Assembly: GCA_015146655.1 (NCBI GenBank)
Contig: VKHL01000027.1
Span: 62,001 to 126,000, forward strand
Source of the DNA: Ochromonas danica
Lineage: Eukaryota; Sar; Chrysophyceae; Chromulinales; Chromulinaceae
Reading direction: 5' to 3'
DNA: 64,000 nucleotides
In this document: one piece after another, positions 54,709-62,668 of the stretch
Layout: every line of letters begins with the position of its first letter
How positions within the stretch are numbered: the first letter of the stretch is position 1
Translations under genes and position numbers: made by a program
Notes under the pieces: generated by a model
Database searches by the model: none
The model's input: the letters and a program-made list of their open reading frames with translations, nothing else
Told to the model about the DNA's origin: nothing

Positions 54709-56034
54709 TCAGTAAGCTTGACCGTCAGGAAACACTCGACTAAACAAAAGTGACTGTAACTCGCAATCCGTGCAAGAAGAATGGCTGGCACTTTTCGAGA
54801 CAAGAGAAACCACTTTCTCCTTCCTCTCATCAGCCTTGAGGAAGGGCAGGAAAGACAGATGAGATCCACCCTCACGAGAATAGTTGTGAAGGGAAGACAA
54901 GAGATATGCGGCCTGGCTGGATGCTTCATCATCAAACAGCAGGTCGGCATCTGTGCGACCCAGGGTTACTGTTGATTCTTCACGATGCGAGTTTAAGTCA
55001 AGAGCAGAATCGAGGCGATATCGTTTGTTTTTCATAGAAGGCAATAGGATTTCTTCGTCTGGTGTAGAAGAGCATTCATCGCCTTCACTGCTCGTTGATG
55101 CCTCCAGAGAGTTGCTCGCAATCTCAGCCTTTCGTGTCTCCTTGGCAGTTGGTATGGAGGTAGCGACTATTGCATTGACCTCACCATCACAAGAGATTTG
55201 GCTCTTTCGCTTAGGAGCTTTAGTGTGAGAAGAAGTCCTGATAGTCGATGCCATTGGCTTTCTTGGTCTTCCACCTCTCTCCGCTACGCTCTGGTGACCA
55301 CTTTCTTCTGAGTCACTACAGTCTTGTTGCAATCTTATCCATGCGAGTGTATCTCCAACATCTTGTGGTTGTGGATAGTTAATGCTGAGGTCTTGGCTGC
55401 TGAGAGACGGGATGGGAATATGGTCCTTGCCTCCAGCTCTTCGCACACAGCTGATGCGGAAAGGTGGAGATTTAACCTGTGCTAAAAGGTCAAGAACAGG
55501 TCCGCCGCCTGCCTCATCCCGTGGACTTGGCGCCTTTCCCCCGCCATCGCCTCCGCGCATGACCGAAATGGTGAAGGCGTGCAGAGTCTGTTGCTTCTGA
55601 CGACTGCCAATCCAAGAGTAATACCAGGGACGGCTTTCAAAGGAAAGGTTCAATACCAACTGCGAGGTGGTGCAAGACAGAAACTCTTTCTTGGCCAAAA
55701 TGTATTTTGGCTGGCTGCTCATGGCATTCAACAGAATGGCACTCTCGTGAGCACCATGACTAATGGGATGGAAGTCCTCGTCAAGAGGCTGGATCTCTCC
55801 CACGATGAACAAGGTCTCTTGTAAGGTGGGGTCAATCCTCTCTATGCTGCTGTTGATAATCATTCTCGCCATCACGGCTTGGCCACAGAATCCTTTTTGA
55901 GTGTGATTTTTCTCGGAGCAGCAGGGAAAGCATCGGAGATTCTTCGATCCGTGTGCTTTGTTATTGCGGAGATATTCGTCGCGGAACTGCTGCGTGAAGT
56001 CGATCGTCACGGTGATCTCGTGATTGGACTGCAT
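54709..56034 (-). CDS. Hypothetical protein, 441 aa
   Basis: Single exon with no recognised family. Near the N-terminus there is a small Cys/His cluster (CFPCCSEKNHTQKGFCG) that could bind zinc. Residues 60-165 look folded (ETLFIVGEIQPLDEDFHP, KYILAKKEFLSCTTSQLV) and may be beta-rich. The remainder is low-complexity with basic patches of nuclear-signal type (PRKPMAS, KAPKRKSQ) and many Ser/Glu-rich stretches (SSEGDECSSTPDEE). A nuclear adaptor or regulator is possible but only a guess. Confidence 0.68.
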   Translation of the reverse strand: MQSNHEITVTIDFTQQFRDEYLRNNKAHGSKNLRCFPCCSEKNHTQKGFCGQAVMARMIINSSIERIDPTLQETLFIVGEIQPLDEDFHPISHGAHESAILLNAMSSQPKYILAKKEFLSCTTSQLVLNLSFESRPWYYSWIGSRQKQQTLHAFTISVMRGGDGGGKAPSPRDEAGGGPVLDLLAQVKSPPFRISCVRRAGGKDHIPIPSLSSQDLSINYPQPQDVGDTLAWIRLQQDCSDSEESGHQSVAERGGRPRKPMASTIRTSSHTKAPKRKSQISCDGEVNAIVATSIPTAKETRKAEIASNSLEASTSSEGDECSSTPDEEILLPSMKNKRYRLDSALDLNSHREESTVTLGRTDADLLFDDEASSQAAYLLSSLHNYSREGGSHLSFLPFLKADERKEKVVSLVSKSASHSSCTDCELQSLLFSRVFPDGQAY

Positions 56035-56442
56035 GGCGGCTTAGCTACCTTCCTCAAGCTGCTTCTCGTGGTGATGTTCTCTCTTCTCTCGCTCCAAAAT
56101 ACACACAATGAGATAGATGGTTCTCTTTCTCTTATTACAGTTATGACAGAACAAGGCGTTGTGGTTCGTTCTCCTTCAAAACAAATTGCACGGCAAGATA
56201 GGTATGTCCGACCCTCGCGGTGCCAAGGAGACTTTAAACTCCAAATATCACAGTTTTAGCTCCAAAACCTCCTCGTGCACAAAACCGAAAAACATGAAAT
56301 TGTATAAGATGCGGTACAACTTGTAGACTGCTTAGATGAAGTACAGCAGACTGGTTACAGTAGAACATAATAGGCGCTGTTCACACGAATAAAATCATAT
56401 ACTAGTACAATCGGCGTTAATTGAACCTAGCAAAGCTATTGA
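56035..56442. other. Intergenic stretch
   Basis: About 400 bp between the start of the 441-aa gene and the duplicated block next to the VASt-like gene. No gene or repeat recognised. Confidence 0.5.
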
Positions 56443-56501
56443 CAGAAGAAAAGTACTCTTCTCTGACTAGGAAGAGAAGAGAGGTTGCAAACGACGCTGC
56501 C
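56443..56501. repeat. Duplicate of the VASt-like gene's 3' end
   Basis: This 59-bp block repeats 56541-56596, which codes the last residues and stop of the neighbouring VASt-like gene plus a little 3' flank. Shared pattern: ACTAGGAAGAGAAGA, then TTG-AA-CGA-GCTGCC. It differs by about ten substitutions and a small indel, so the duplication is not recent. The two copies are directly repeated, separated by the telomere-like tract. Confidence 0.85.
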
Positions 56502-56540
56502 TAACCCTAACTCTATCCCTAACCCTAACCTTAATTCTAA
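56502..56540. repeat. Interstitial telomere-like CCCTAA tract
   Basis: 39 bp of degenerate CCCTAA units on the plus strand (TAACCCTAACTCTATCCC, then TAACCCTAACCTTAATTCTAA). It sits exactly between the two copies of the duplicated gene end. Confidence 0.85.
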
Positions 56541-56561
56541 CAGAAAGCTATTCTTCTCTTA

Positions 56562-57315
56562 CTAGGAAGAGAAGAAAGATTGTAAGCGATGCTGCCACAG
56601 AGTGGTTGACTTGCGCACAGGGGATAAGGCAGCAGGTGTCTGCGCTATCTGAATGTTTGCATAATCCACCCATTGTTTTAAGACTTCTTTGAGTTGTTTT
56701 CGAGTGTTGAATCTGATCAACCCCTCTGCAAAGCACCACCTCTTGAAGGAAACCTCAGCCGCCACCTCCAATGAGGTGTGTCCCAATGTAGTTGGAGAGA
56801 CTTTCCAGGTGGTTTGAATTGAGAAAGCGTCAGAAAAGGGCAGTCCCTTGAAGACTGCTCGCTCTCGTATGAAGTGTGGGCAGTCCTCAGAGGCTCTGGG
56901 CAAGTCACCCCAGTCGCTGTCAGAAACTTCCCAACTGCAAGGCGCAAAAGGCGAAGCAAACTCCACTCGTTGCTCGCGAATCGACTAGAGCCAAGCAGAT
57001 TGTGTGTGAACCAAGTTAAAGGGAGGAGGATGGTCTCGCCTCACTCACCTGGGCAAAGGCGGGGATGACACCGAGCACGCGCAAATAGGAATACCCTTCA
57101 TCCATGGGGTGCTCGCTCTGAGCAGTTCGCTTGAGAGCCTCCAGCTGAGGACTGTTGGAGGAGAAGATTCTCTCCCAAGCATGTACTGTGACGTGGGCGT
57201 TGCGAAGACGATCTCCTAGGAAGCTCTCGTAGAAAGAAGAGTTAAGCCATAACTGTTGTATGAACCTCTCAGGGCTAATGGGGAGGACAAAGCTAACCAG
57301 AGGATGATCCGTCAT
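56562..57315 (-). CDS. VASt/START-like domain protein
   Basis: Two exons, 57315-57049 and 56984-56562, total 229 aa. The open part resembles VASt lipid-transfer domains (as in Lam/Ysp2 sterol-transfer and GRAM proteins): VSFVLPISPERFIQQLWLNS, an internal RVLGVIPAFAQ, then long strands (FKGLPFSDAFSIQTTWKV) and SLEVAAEVSFKRWCF followed by an end helix. No GRAM or membrane segment is seen, so this would be a stand-alone domain, unless more exons lie upstream. The assignment rests on fold-like pattern rather than a strict motif. Its last codons are copied at 56443-56501. Confidence 0.65.
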
Positions 57316-57766
57316 TCCCAGCAGACGATAACACCTCGCGACCGAACGATCAATCGAAAATCAATTCCACCTTGCAGCCTAAGGCTACAACGAGTTTTTC
57401 TGTATAAATGCGTTTCTCATTAGTGGATTGTGAATCCCGGAATCGTCTCAGCGTTTTTCGTCTGGAATCCATGTTGTATTTCCATGGAAATTGTCTGTGG
57501 GTGAGCGGCAACTGCGGGCTGTTCTGCACTGCAAGCACTACACTTCACTTCGCTGTCTGCTAACAGAGGCAGGCAAGGCAACAGAGAGAAGAACAGCAAC
57601 ACGAACAAAACCTCTTCTAGACTACTTGTACCGCAAGACAAAGAAGACTCCATCACCCGCTCCATCGAAAACTACTTTCCTTCTTGAAGCGATTTTTCCA
57701 TCTTTTCGAGAGACATCTTCTATTGTGAAAGAACTTTGTTGAACTTATTTAGAAATTTATCGATCA
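57316..57766. promoter_or_regulatory. Divergent promoter region
   Basis: 451 bp between outward-reading start codons of the VASt-like and FUN14 genes. A frame at 57491-57742 is open but looks like chance. No motif recognised. Confidence 0.5.
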
Positions 57767-58481
57767 ATGAACACTCTTCCGCTTTTCCCTTTCACCTCCT
57801 CTCGCGTGGTCTCCATGATATTGCGCAGACAGGCCTCCTCCCTGTCGAAGGCCGTCCCTCAGACTGGCACTGCCCTTGCTAAGAGATCGAAAGCAGCTCG
57901 CCGAGGCGTCGTTGTGGGCGCTGGAGCCACTGCGATGGCTTGGGCCATTTACAGAAACGTCGCCTTCTGTGCTGGCGAAGAGGACATTCTGGGCAAAATC
58001 ATCGCTTCCGGTAAGAGATCTTGTTGTGGTTTTCCTGCTCTGTGACCGCGCTTTGCTGACCTGATTTTTGCACTCTCCCGTAGCCAAGGAGGCAGTCGCT
58101 CCTTTCATCCCTGGCGCAGCGGGTGATCCCGTCAAAGCTTTAATCGATCAGTACGGTGATGTCATTCAACAATTGGGCCTAAGCGGAGTGTTCGGTGCTT
58201 GCTCCGCCATCGCACTGAAGAGAGTCTCCCAGCAAGCTGCCGTCGTCGTCGGTGTGATTTTCGCGGGATTACAAGGTCTTGCCTATGCCGGCTATATCAA
58301 CATCAACTACAAGAAGGTGTCTGATGATGCTCAAAAGGCGATGGACGTGACGGGTGACGGAAAGTTCGACAAGGAAGACGTCAAGGTGATCTGGCAGCAC
58401 CTCTACGACATCTTGGCCTACCAGCTGCCTAATGCTGGTGGCTTCTCCGCTGGTTTTGCTCTGGGCTTTCGCTATTTCTAA
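57767..58481 (+). CDS. FUN14-domain mitochondrial membrane protein
   Basis: Two exons, 57767-58010 and 58084-58481, total 213 aa. FUN14 proteins such as FUNDC1 sit in the mitochondrial outer membrane and, in animals, recruit autophagy factors. The N-terminal part is basic and Ser-rich (MILRRQASSLSKAVPQTG, a second possible start at residue 17) with a hydrophobic helix (VVVGAGATAMAWAIY). The FUN14 domain covers the second exon: a Gly-rich helix (GLSGVFGACSAIALKRV), VVVGVIFAGLQGLAYAGYI, and GFSAGFALGFRYF at the C-terminus. Between the last helices is an EF-hand-like loop, DVTGDGKFDKED, known from some plant and algal relatives. No LC3-interacting WxxL-type motif was found near the N-terminus. 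Confidence 0.88.
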
Positions 58482-59400
58482 GAGCATTTCTCGAGTTTTG
58501 AGCTTGTGTGGGCCATGACTGCGGTGCTAAGCGGCGCTGGCCGCAGTGGAATCGTTTCTTTTCGCAATTTGGACGGAAGAAGAATTTTGAATGTGGATAA
58601 GTGTTGTTTTCTTAGCAATGTATCAGACTTAAACTAAAAGCAGTGAAGAACGAATGAAGCATCGAGATGAAAGTCGCAAACTGCTAGTCGGATATTAACA
58701 CTCGCGCACAACAATCACCCATCTGTTGAGGAATTACGCAACAGGCAGCAGGTTTTACCTGTGGTGAGGTCGGTATTGCCACATATTGCCAAGCGAAGTG
58801 GTCCACATTTTCACCTTGAATGAACTCTTTTCTAGCGAAGCTTGACACATTTTAGATAGTCTAAGTTTAGAAGTCTATCATATAACTCTTCTTTAATAGG
58901 GATAATGTGAAAAGTTGCGATTTTTAGTAAATACCAGGTTTTCATCAATTATTCGTTTTCAGAGAGACATTCTATCCCCGAGATAATTATTTAGATCTAC
59001 TATGATTCTGAGGTCGGGAGAGATCAGATTCTAATCTGTTCCTAAAGGTTATCACATGCCACCTGAGGAGAAGAGTGGTTTTGCGGGACCCCATGGGAGG
59101 GACAATACCGGGCCAAACAAACGCTTATTGGAAGGTATAAGGAAAAAGGCAAAAGGTACTGTTGGATATAAATTACTGTAATCCCAGTCGAAGATTCCGC
59201 AGCGGTCTTGCCGATCAGAGGCCTTTGACGGAATGAGATCGGCTGGATTGTCATCGAGTTAGAGGTTAAGAAGCGGCAAAATGACTTCAACGACATGACG
59301 GAGTTGAAACAATAATGACGGGAATCCCCAGATAGAAGCCTGTAAAATCTACTTTTTTGTGTGTCATTGGGCCAGACTATAAAATGGTTGTTGGAACAAC
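58482..59400. other. Gene-free region
   Basis: About 920 bp after the FUN14 gene with no supported gene. The minus-strand frame at 59419-59042 (125 codons) has no family pattern. No repeat longer than about 12 bases was noticed (GCCACATATTGCCA internally repeated around 58775). Confidence 0.5.
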
Positions 59401-59590
59401 ATGGTATTCGAAGAGGCAACCTTCAACCTTCTGGGCAGCCTAGCACTTAGCCTTCTTCTGGTCAACCATCTCATCAGCCTTCCAGTGTCCCATCCGATCA
59501 ACCTACTGGCCAGCCTTCGAGTCAGCCGAGTGTGCAGCTCTGGAGTCAGCCTTTGAGTGAGCCTTCCAGTTAGCCCGCATGTCTTACATG
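59401..59590 (+). pseudogene. Decayed QPS-repeat coding relic
   Basis: Read on the plus strand in one frame, this stretch translates to LQPSGQPST, then PSSGQPSHQPSSVPSDQPTG and QPSSQPSVQ, with two in-frame stops and a damaged last part (LWSQPLSEPSS). The underlying 12-base period (four codons, x-Gln-Pro-Ser/Thr) is the repeat that pads extracellular proteins of ochrophyte algae. No start codon or flanking domain was found. I read it as the remains of a once longer host gene. Confidence 0.65.
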
Positions 59591-59738
59591 TGGTATATAA
59601 TTTGCTACATGCTCTCAAGATTTCACTTTGCGATATGTTTGGTTTCCTTCATAACAGAGGGTCTTCAGTCGGTAACGGATCCAAATAAGATATCTCTATC
59701 GTTTGATACATCGCAAGTCGTCGAGAGGATACTTATCC

Positions 59739-59867
59739 ATAGGAAAATAAGAAATAATGACATTGTTTCAAAGCATCGGACCAAAACTGGTTCAGAGACA
59801 TGAAAAAGAGTTCATTTGTGACGAAATTGGCAGTTGTAGGGGTAGGATATTTCTATCACTTAACCCA
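59739..59867. repeat. ~130-bp degenerate repeat, copy 1
   Basis: Starts ATAGGAAAATAAGAAATA and ends ATTTCTATCACTTAACCC. It shares the order of blocks AAGAAATA-TGAC, TTTCAAA-CATCGGACCAA, TTCAGAGACATGAAAA, GAGTTCATT, GTGACGAAATT, GGATATTTCTATCACTT with copies at 60076, 60221 and 60367. Confidence 0.85.
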
Positions 59868-59973
59868 TCACAGTGGTTGGACAGGGAGGAGGATTCGTCG
59901 ATATGATGCCATCAGATTTATCCAACATGCTGATCCCAGGAAAATAGCTCTTTGTACACGTATGTCGCAATAG

Positions 59974-60023
59974 GCCACAAGTTGTATGGAACTGCAATAT
60001 GCCACAAGTTGTATGGAACTGCA
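59974..60023. repeat. 27-bp direct repeat, two tandem copies
   Basis: GCCACAAGTTGTATGGAACT followed by GCA occurs at 59974-59996 and again at 60001-60023, both perfect over the shared 23 bases. Confidence 0.9.
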
Positions 60024-60075
60024 CCTTCTGTCTCATCCACAACGTCTCGAACCTTGATCATTGTCTCATCTCATT

Positions 60076-60205
60076 AATAGGGAAATAAGAAATATTGACA
60101 ACTTGATTCAAAGGATTGGACCAAGAATTCATTCAGAGACGTGAAAAGAGTTCATTCGTGGTGAAATTCGCTGTTGTGGGGGTGGGATATTTCTATCACT
60201 TGATC
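60076..60205. repeat. ~130-bp degenerate repeat, copy 2
   Basis: Runs from AATAGGGAAATAAGAAATAT to TTCTATCACTTGATC. Same block order as copy 1, about 85 percent alike by eye. Confidence 0.85.
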
Positions 60206-60220
60206 TTTCATACTTAATTA

Positions 60221-60366
60221 ATAGGAAAATAAGAAATATTGACAACTTGTTTCAAAACATCGGACTAAGAATTCATTCGAAGATATGGCAAACAGTTCAT
60301 TGGTGGTGAAAATCACTGCTGCTGTTCTTGTTCTGTGGGCAGGCAGGGGATATCACACTTCACCCT
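60221..60366. repeat. ~130-bp degenerate repeat, copy 3
   Basis: Runs from ATAGGAAAATAAGAAATATT to TATCACACTTCACCCTG. It has a short insert (TGTTCTTGTTCTGTGGGCAG) in its second half. Confidence 0.8.
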
Positions 60367-60436
60367 GAGAAATATTGACAATTTGTACCAAAAACTGGTT
60401 CAGAGACATGAAAAATGGTTGAAATTCAGGGGGGGT
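60367..60436. repeat. ~130-bp degenerate repeat, truncated copy 4
   Basis: Only the first half is present (GAGAAATATTGACAATTTGT to GAAATTCAGGGGGGG), directly abutting copy 3. It ends in a G run that can pair with the CCCCC at 60441-60445. Confidence 0.75.
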
Positions 60437-60457
60437 AGTCCCCCGTTTGACCCGCTC

Positions 60458-60473
60458 AACCCTAACCCTAACC
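60458..60473. repeat. Interstitial telomere-like CCCTAA tract
   Basis: AACCCTAACCCTAACC, two and a half perfect units, lying 22 bp after the truncated repeat copy 4. Confidence 0.85.
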
Positions 60474-60670
60474 GTCGCACTCACTGCTGGCAGACAGTCT
60501 GACCCTTCCCTGATGACGTGGACAGCAACAACACCAAGAAGACCTTCCTTGTAAGATTGATTCTCTTGTTTTGGTGTACTTGTTGCTTATTACAGTTGTA
60601 GTGAATAGTGAAGGAAGGGTCATAACTTTACCCTACTGTAGACTAGTCATCATCTGAATTGGATAGTGCT

Positions 60671-61295
60671 ATGCTTCAAACATCTTCATCATCGCGAAAG
60701 TCATCTTTCAAGATCTTATGTGAGAGATGATTGATATCTCATCTTGTTTTGTTCAGGTGTTTGACAACCACCTCTCTTCTCGCATGCTTTAGATATCCAG
60801 CAAAGTGTGGATGGTCGTGCAAGTGTTCGCAAGCTAGAAGAGTCAACTGCTTCCTTGGATTTCATCTGTTTCTTCACAGTCGTGCCAGATGTCTTCGTGG
60901 CCGTGGACTTTATGGAGAATACTCGTTTTGACCTGACAATTGCGAACTATGAACTTCCTCATTGCAATGCCTTGGAGATGGTTCAGACCCTCAGGTCAGC
61001 GGGCAGCACTATTCCCATAGTTCTCATTACTGGAACTGACGAAGAAGTGGGCGGCAGTGATAGCACCAGTCATGAGAATCATGTAGCTGTGGATGAAGAA
61101 TCTTGTCAACGCTATGTCTGGACCATTCTAAAGAGACCTTTCCCTCCTTCTGACTTGCTGCAAGTCATCGTCTCCATCAAGCGCGAGGCTGACTTACTGC
61201 ATACAGCAGCGAAAGTAAATGATGATGACTCGAGATCTTTGTTGATCGATCTTCCTCAGCGTGATGGAGCTGCTTCACAAGACGTCGTTCGTTAA
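60671..61295 (+). CDS. Stand-alone pseudo-receiver domain protein
   Basis: Two exons, 60671-60719 and 60793-61295, total 183 aa. The product has a response-regulator receiver fold: beta1 FKILYIQQS (where true receivers have the acidic pair, here Gln-Gln), beta3 FDLTIANYELP (phospho-acceptor Asp replaced by Asn), beta4 IPIVLITGTDEE (Thr kept), and beta5 VWTILKRPFPPSDLL (Lys kept). So the acidic pocket needed for phosphorylation is gone while the switch Thr and Lys remain, as in plant-type pseudo-response regulators. No output domain is seen. A 30-residue insert lies between beta4 and beta5 (GGSDSTSHENH). The initiation exon is only 49 nt and was placed by phase and by the beta1 strand it completes. 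The function is open. Confidence 0.72.
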
Positions 61296-62145
61296 CTCAT
61301 TGGTGGTGGAGATGGATTGTGTTAACGCTAACAAACTGTCATGGCGAAGCTTGGATCCTTAATAGAAGTTGTTTGGAAAAGTCTTTAGTATGGTTATGCT
61401 GTAGAAGACTGCTCAGTACCTCGTTGCCTCGTTTTCTTTCATCGCTTCTGCTATTGCACTATCCTATTGTACTATTGATTGAATTTATCTGTTGATGGAA
61501 GTATTACTGTAGCTACTATTAGATCGTTGACTGTCCTTTGGTTGAGAAAGTTTATTAGTTAACTACTGTAATTTGTGATTAATGAGTTTTGTTAGTTTTT
61601 CATTTGCTGCTTTTGTTGCGTGTAAGATTAAGGTGGTGGAAATCAAAGAGAAATGCACATTATCGTATAAGCCTCACATTCACGACAATGCTGCTGACAA
61701 AGTCGCTAACCCTAATTTGCAACAGTCCCCTGAACTGCACCCACCGTGACTCAGCATTATTCATATCACAGTGGCACACTAGAGGGTCGATTATGATGTG
61801 GACGTTGTCGATAATCTTGCAAGGGAAGAGTATGCACAACTTGGCCGACAGGAGTGCCTGGAGTCGGCGGGTTGGCATGCAGTGGGTCGAGCTGTTGGAG
61901 ATTGAATTGGCTTCCAAGTGAAGGCCAATGCATATACTTTCTCTCTGGTTCCTTTCCTTCTACGCCATATCCCAACAAGAAGATGATGATGGAGATATGT
62001 CAACAGAGTGATGGCCATGACATGAATCTCCTCTGCTGCCTAGCCATCTTACAACAAGTTCAAACGAATCTTGTTGAGATGAGCAGCATAAATACTTTGG
62101 ATATTATTGGTTTGTGTGTATTGCAATAAGTAGCGTCTACATTGT
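61296..62145. other. Gene-free region
   Basis: About 850 bp after the pseudo-receiver gene. One CTAACCCTAA (61709-61718) occurs. Around 61790-61908 a 39-codon plus frame (VDNLAREEYAQLGRQECLE) sits between stops and may be a relic of a coding exon; not supported enough to call. Confidence 0.45.
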
Positions 62146-62229
62146 ACCTTAATTGGTGGATGACAGAACAGTGGATGAATAGTCTTGGCATTAACTCATC
62201 CACTGTTCTGTCTCCATCACAATTAAGGT
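62146..62229. repeat. Inverted repeat, 34-bp arms
   Basis: Arm 1 (62146-62179, starts ACCTTAATTGGTGGATGACA) pairs with arm 2 (62196-62229, ends CACAATTAAGGT). The arms match except for about three bases, with a 16-base loop. The hairpin carries the core GACAGAACAGTGGATGA. It could be a small foldback element or a fold in a transcript. A telomere-like tract lies 11 bp after it. Confidence 0.85.
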
Positions 62230-62240
62230 TATGGTGACAC

Positions 62241-62256
62241 TAACCCTAACCCTAAC
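62241..62256. repeat. Interstitial telomere-like CCCTAA tract
   Basis: TAACCCTAACCCTAAC, two and a half perfect units, 11 bp past the inverted repeat. Confidence 0.85.
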
Positions 62257-62306
62257 AACAGTACGGTGTCTCTTTGCACTGCTATTCAACAGAATCTACC
62301 CTTAGC

Positions 62307-62390
<84 letters not shown>
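62307..62390. repeat. (AGT)28 trinucleotide microsatellite
   Basis: 84 bp of perfect AGT units. Neither strand belongs to a supported gene here, so it is non-coding on present evidence. Confidence 0.95.
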
Positions 62391-62668
62391 CAGCAGTTAC
62401 GTTTATCAACAAATGCTGAATTGCAAAATCATGCATATATTCAAAGCCTGCATTATATAGTGAAGGCAACACAAAATCTACTTCTTTCTCAAAACAAATC
62501 TGACAAATCTGAGCTACAAAGCTTCATAAACTAAATGTGCTAATGAATATATGAGGCTAGAGAATAATCATACTGCGATATGAAGGTCAAAAGCAAACCA
62601 TCAATAGCGTCCAGGAAGAAGAATAGGGGATCAATCAGCGATCGCGAGTACTTAATAGCGATGGACAA
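62391..62668. other. Short gap before the last gene
   Basis: 278 bp, AT-rich, holding the 3' flank of the membrane protein gene on the minus strand. Nothing else seen. Confidence 0.5.

Noticed and set aside
59042-59419. 125-codon minus-strand open frame in the repeat-rich region, and an opposite plus frame (WFCGTPWEGQYRAKQTLIG) that at first recalled a mobile-element protein
   Set aside because: Neither matches a motif set of any family; the plus frame is under 35 codons. No element call is justified.
60429-60445. G-run/C-run hairpin as a transcription terminator
   Set aside because: No gene ends there and eukaryotic termination does not use such hairpins; more likely a chance pairing at the end of the repeat copy.
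61790-61908. Short plus frame (REEYAQLGRQECLE) that might be an exon relic
   Set aside because: Thirty-nine codons between stops with no splice partners; too weak to list as a gene.
58482-62668. Search for virus-derived or retroelement remains in the gene-poor right end
   Set aside because: No polymerase, integrase, protease or capsid-like motif and no long terminal repeats were seen, only short simple or degenerate repeats.
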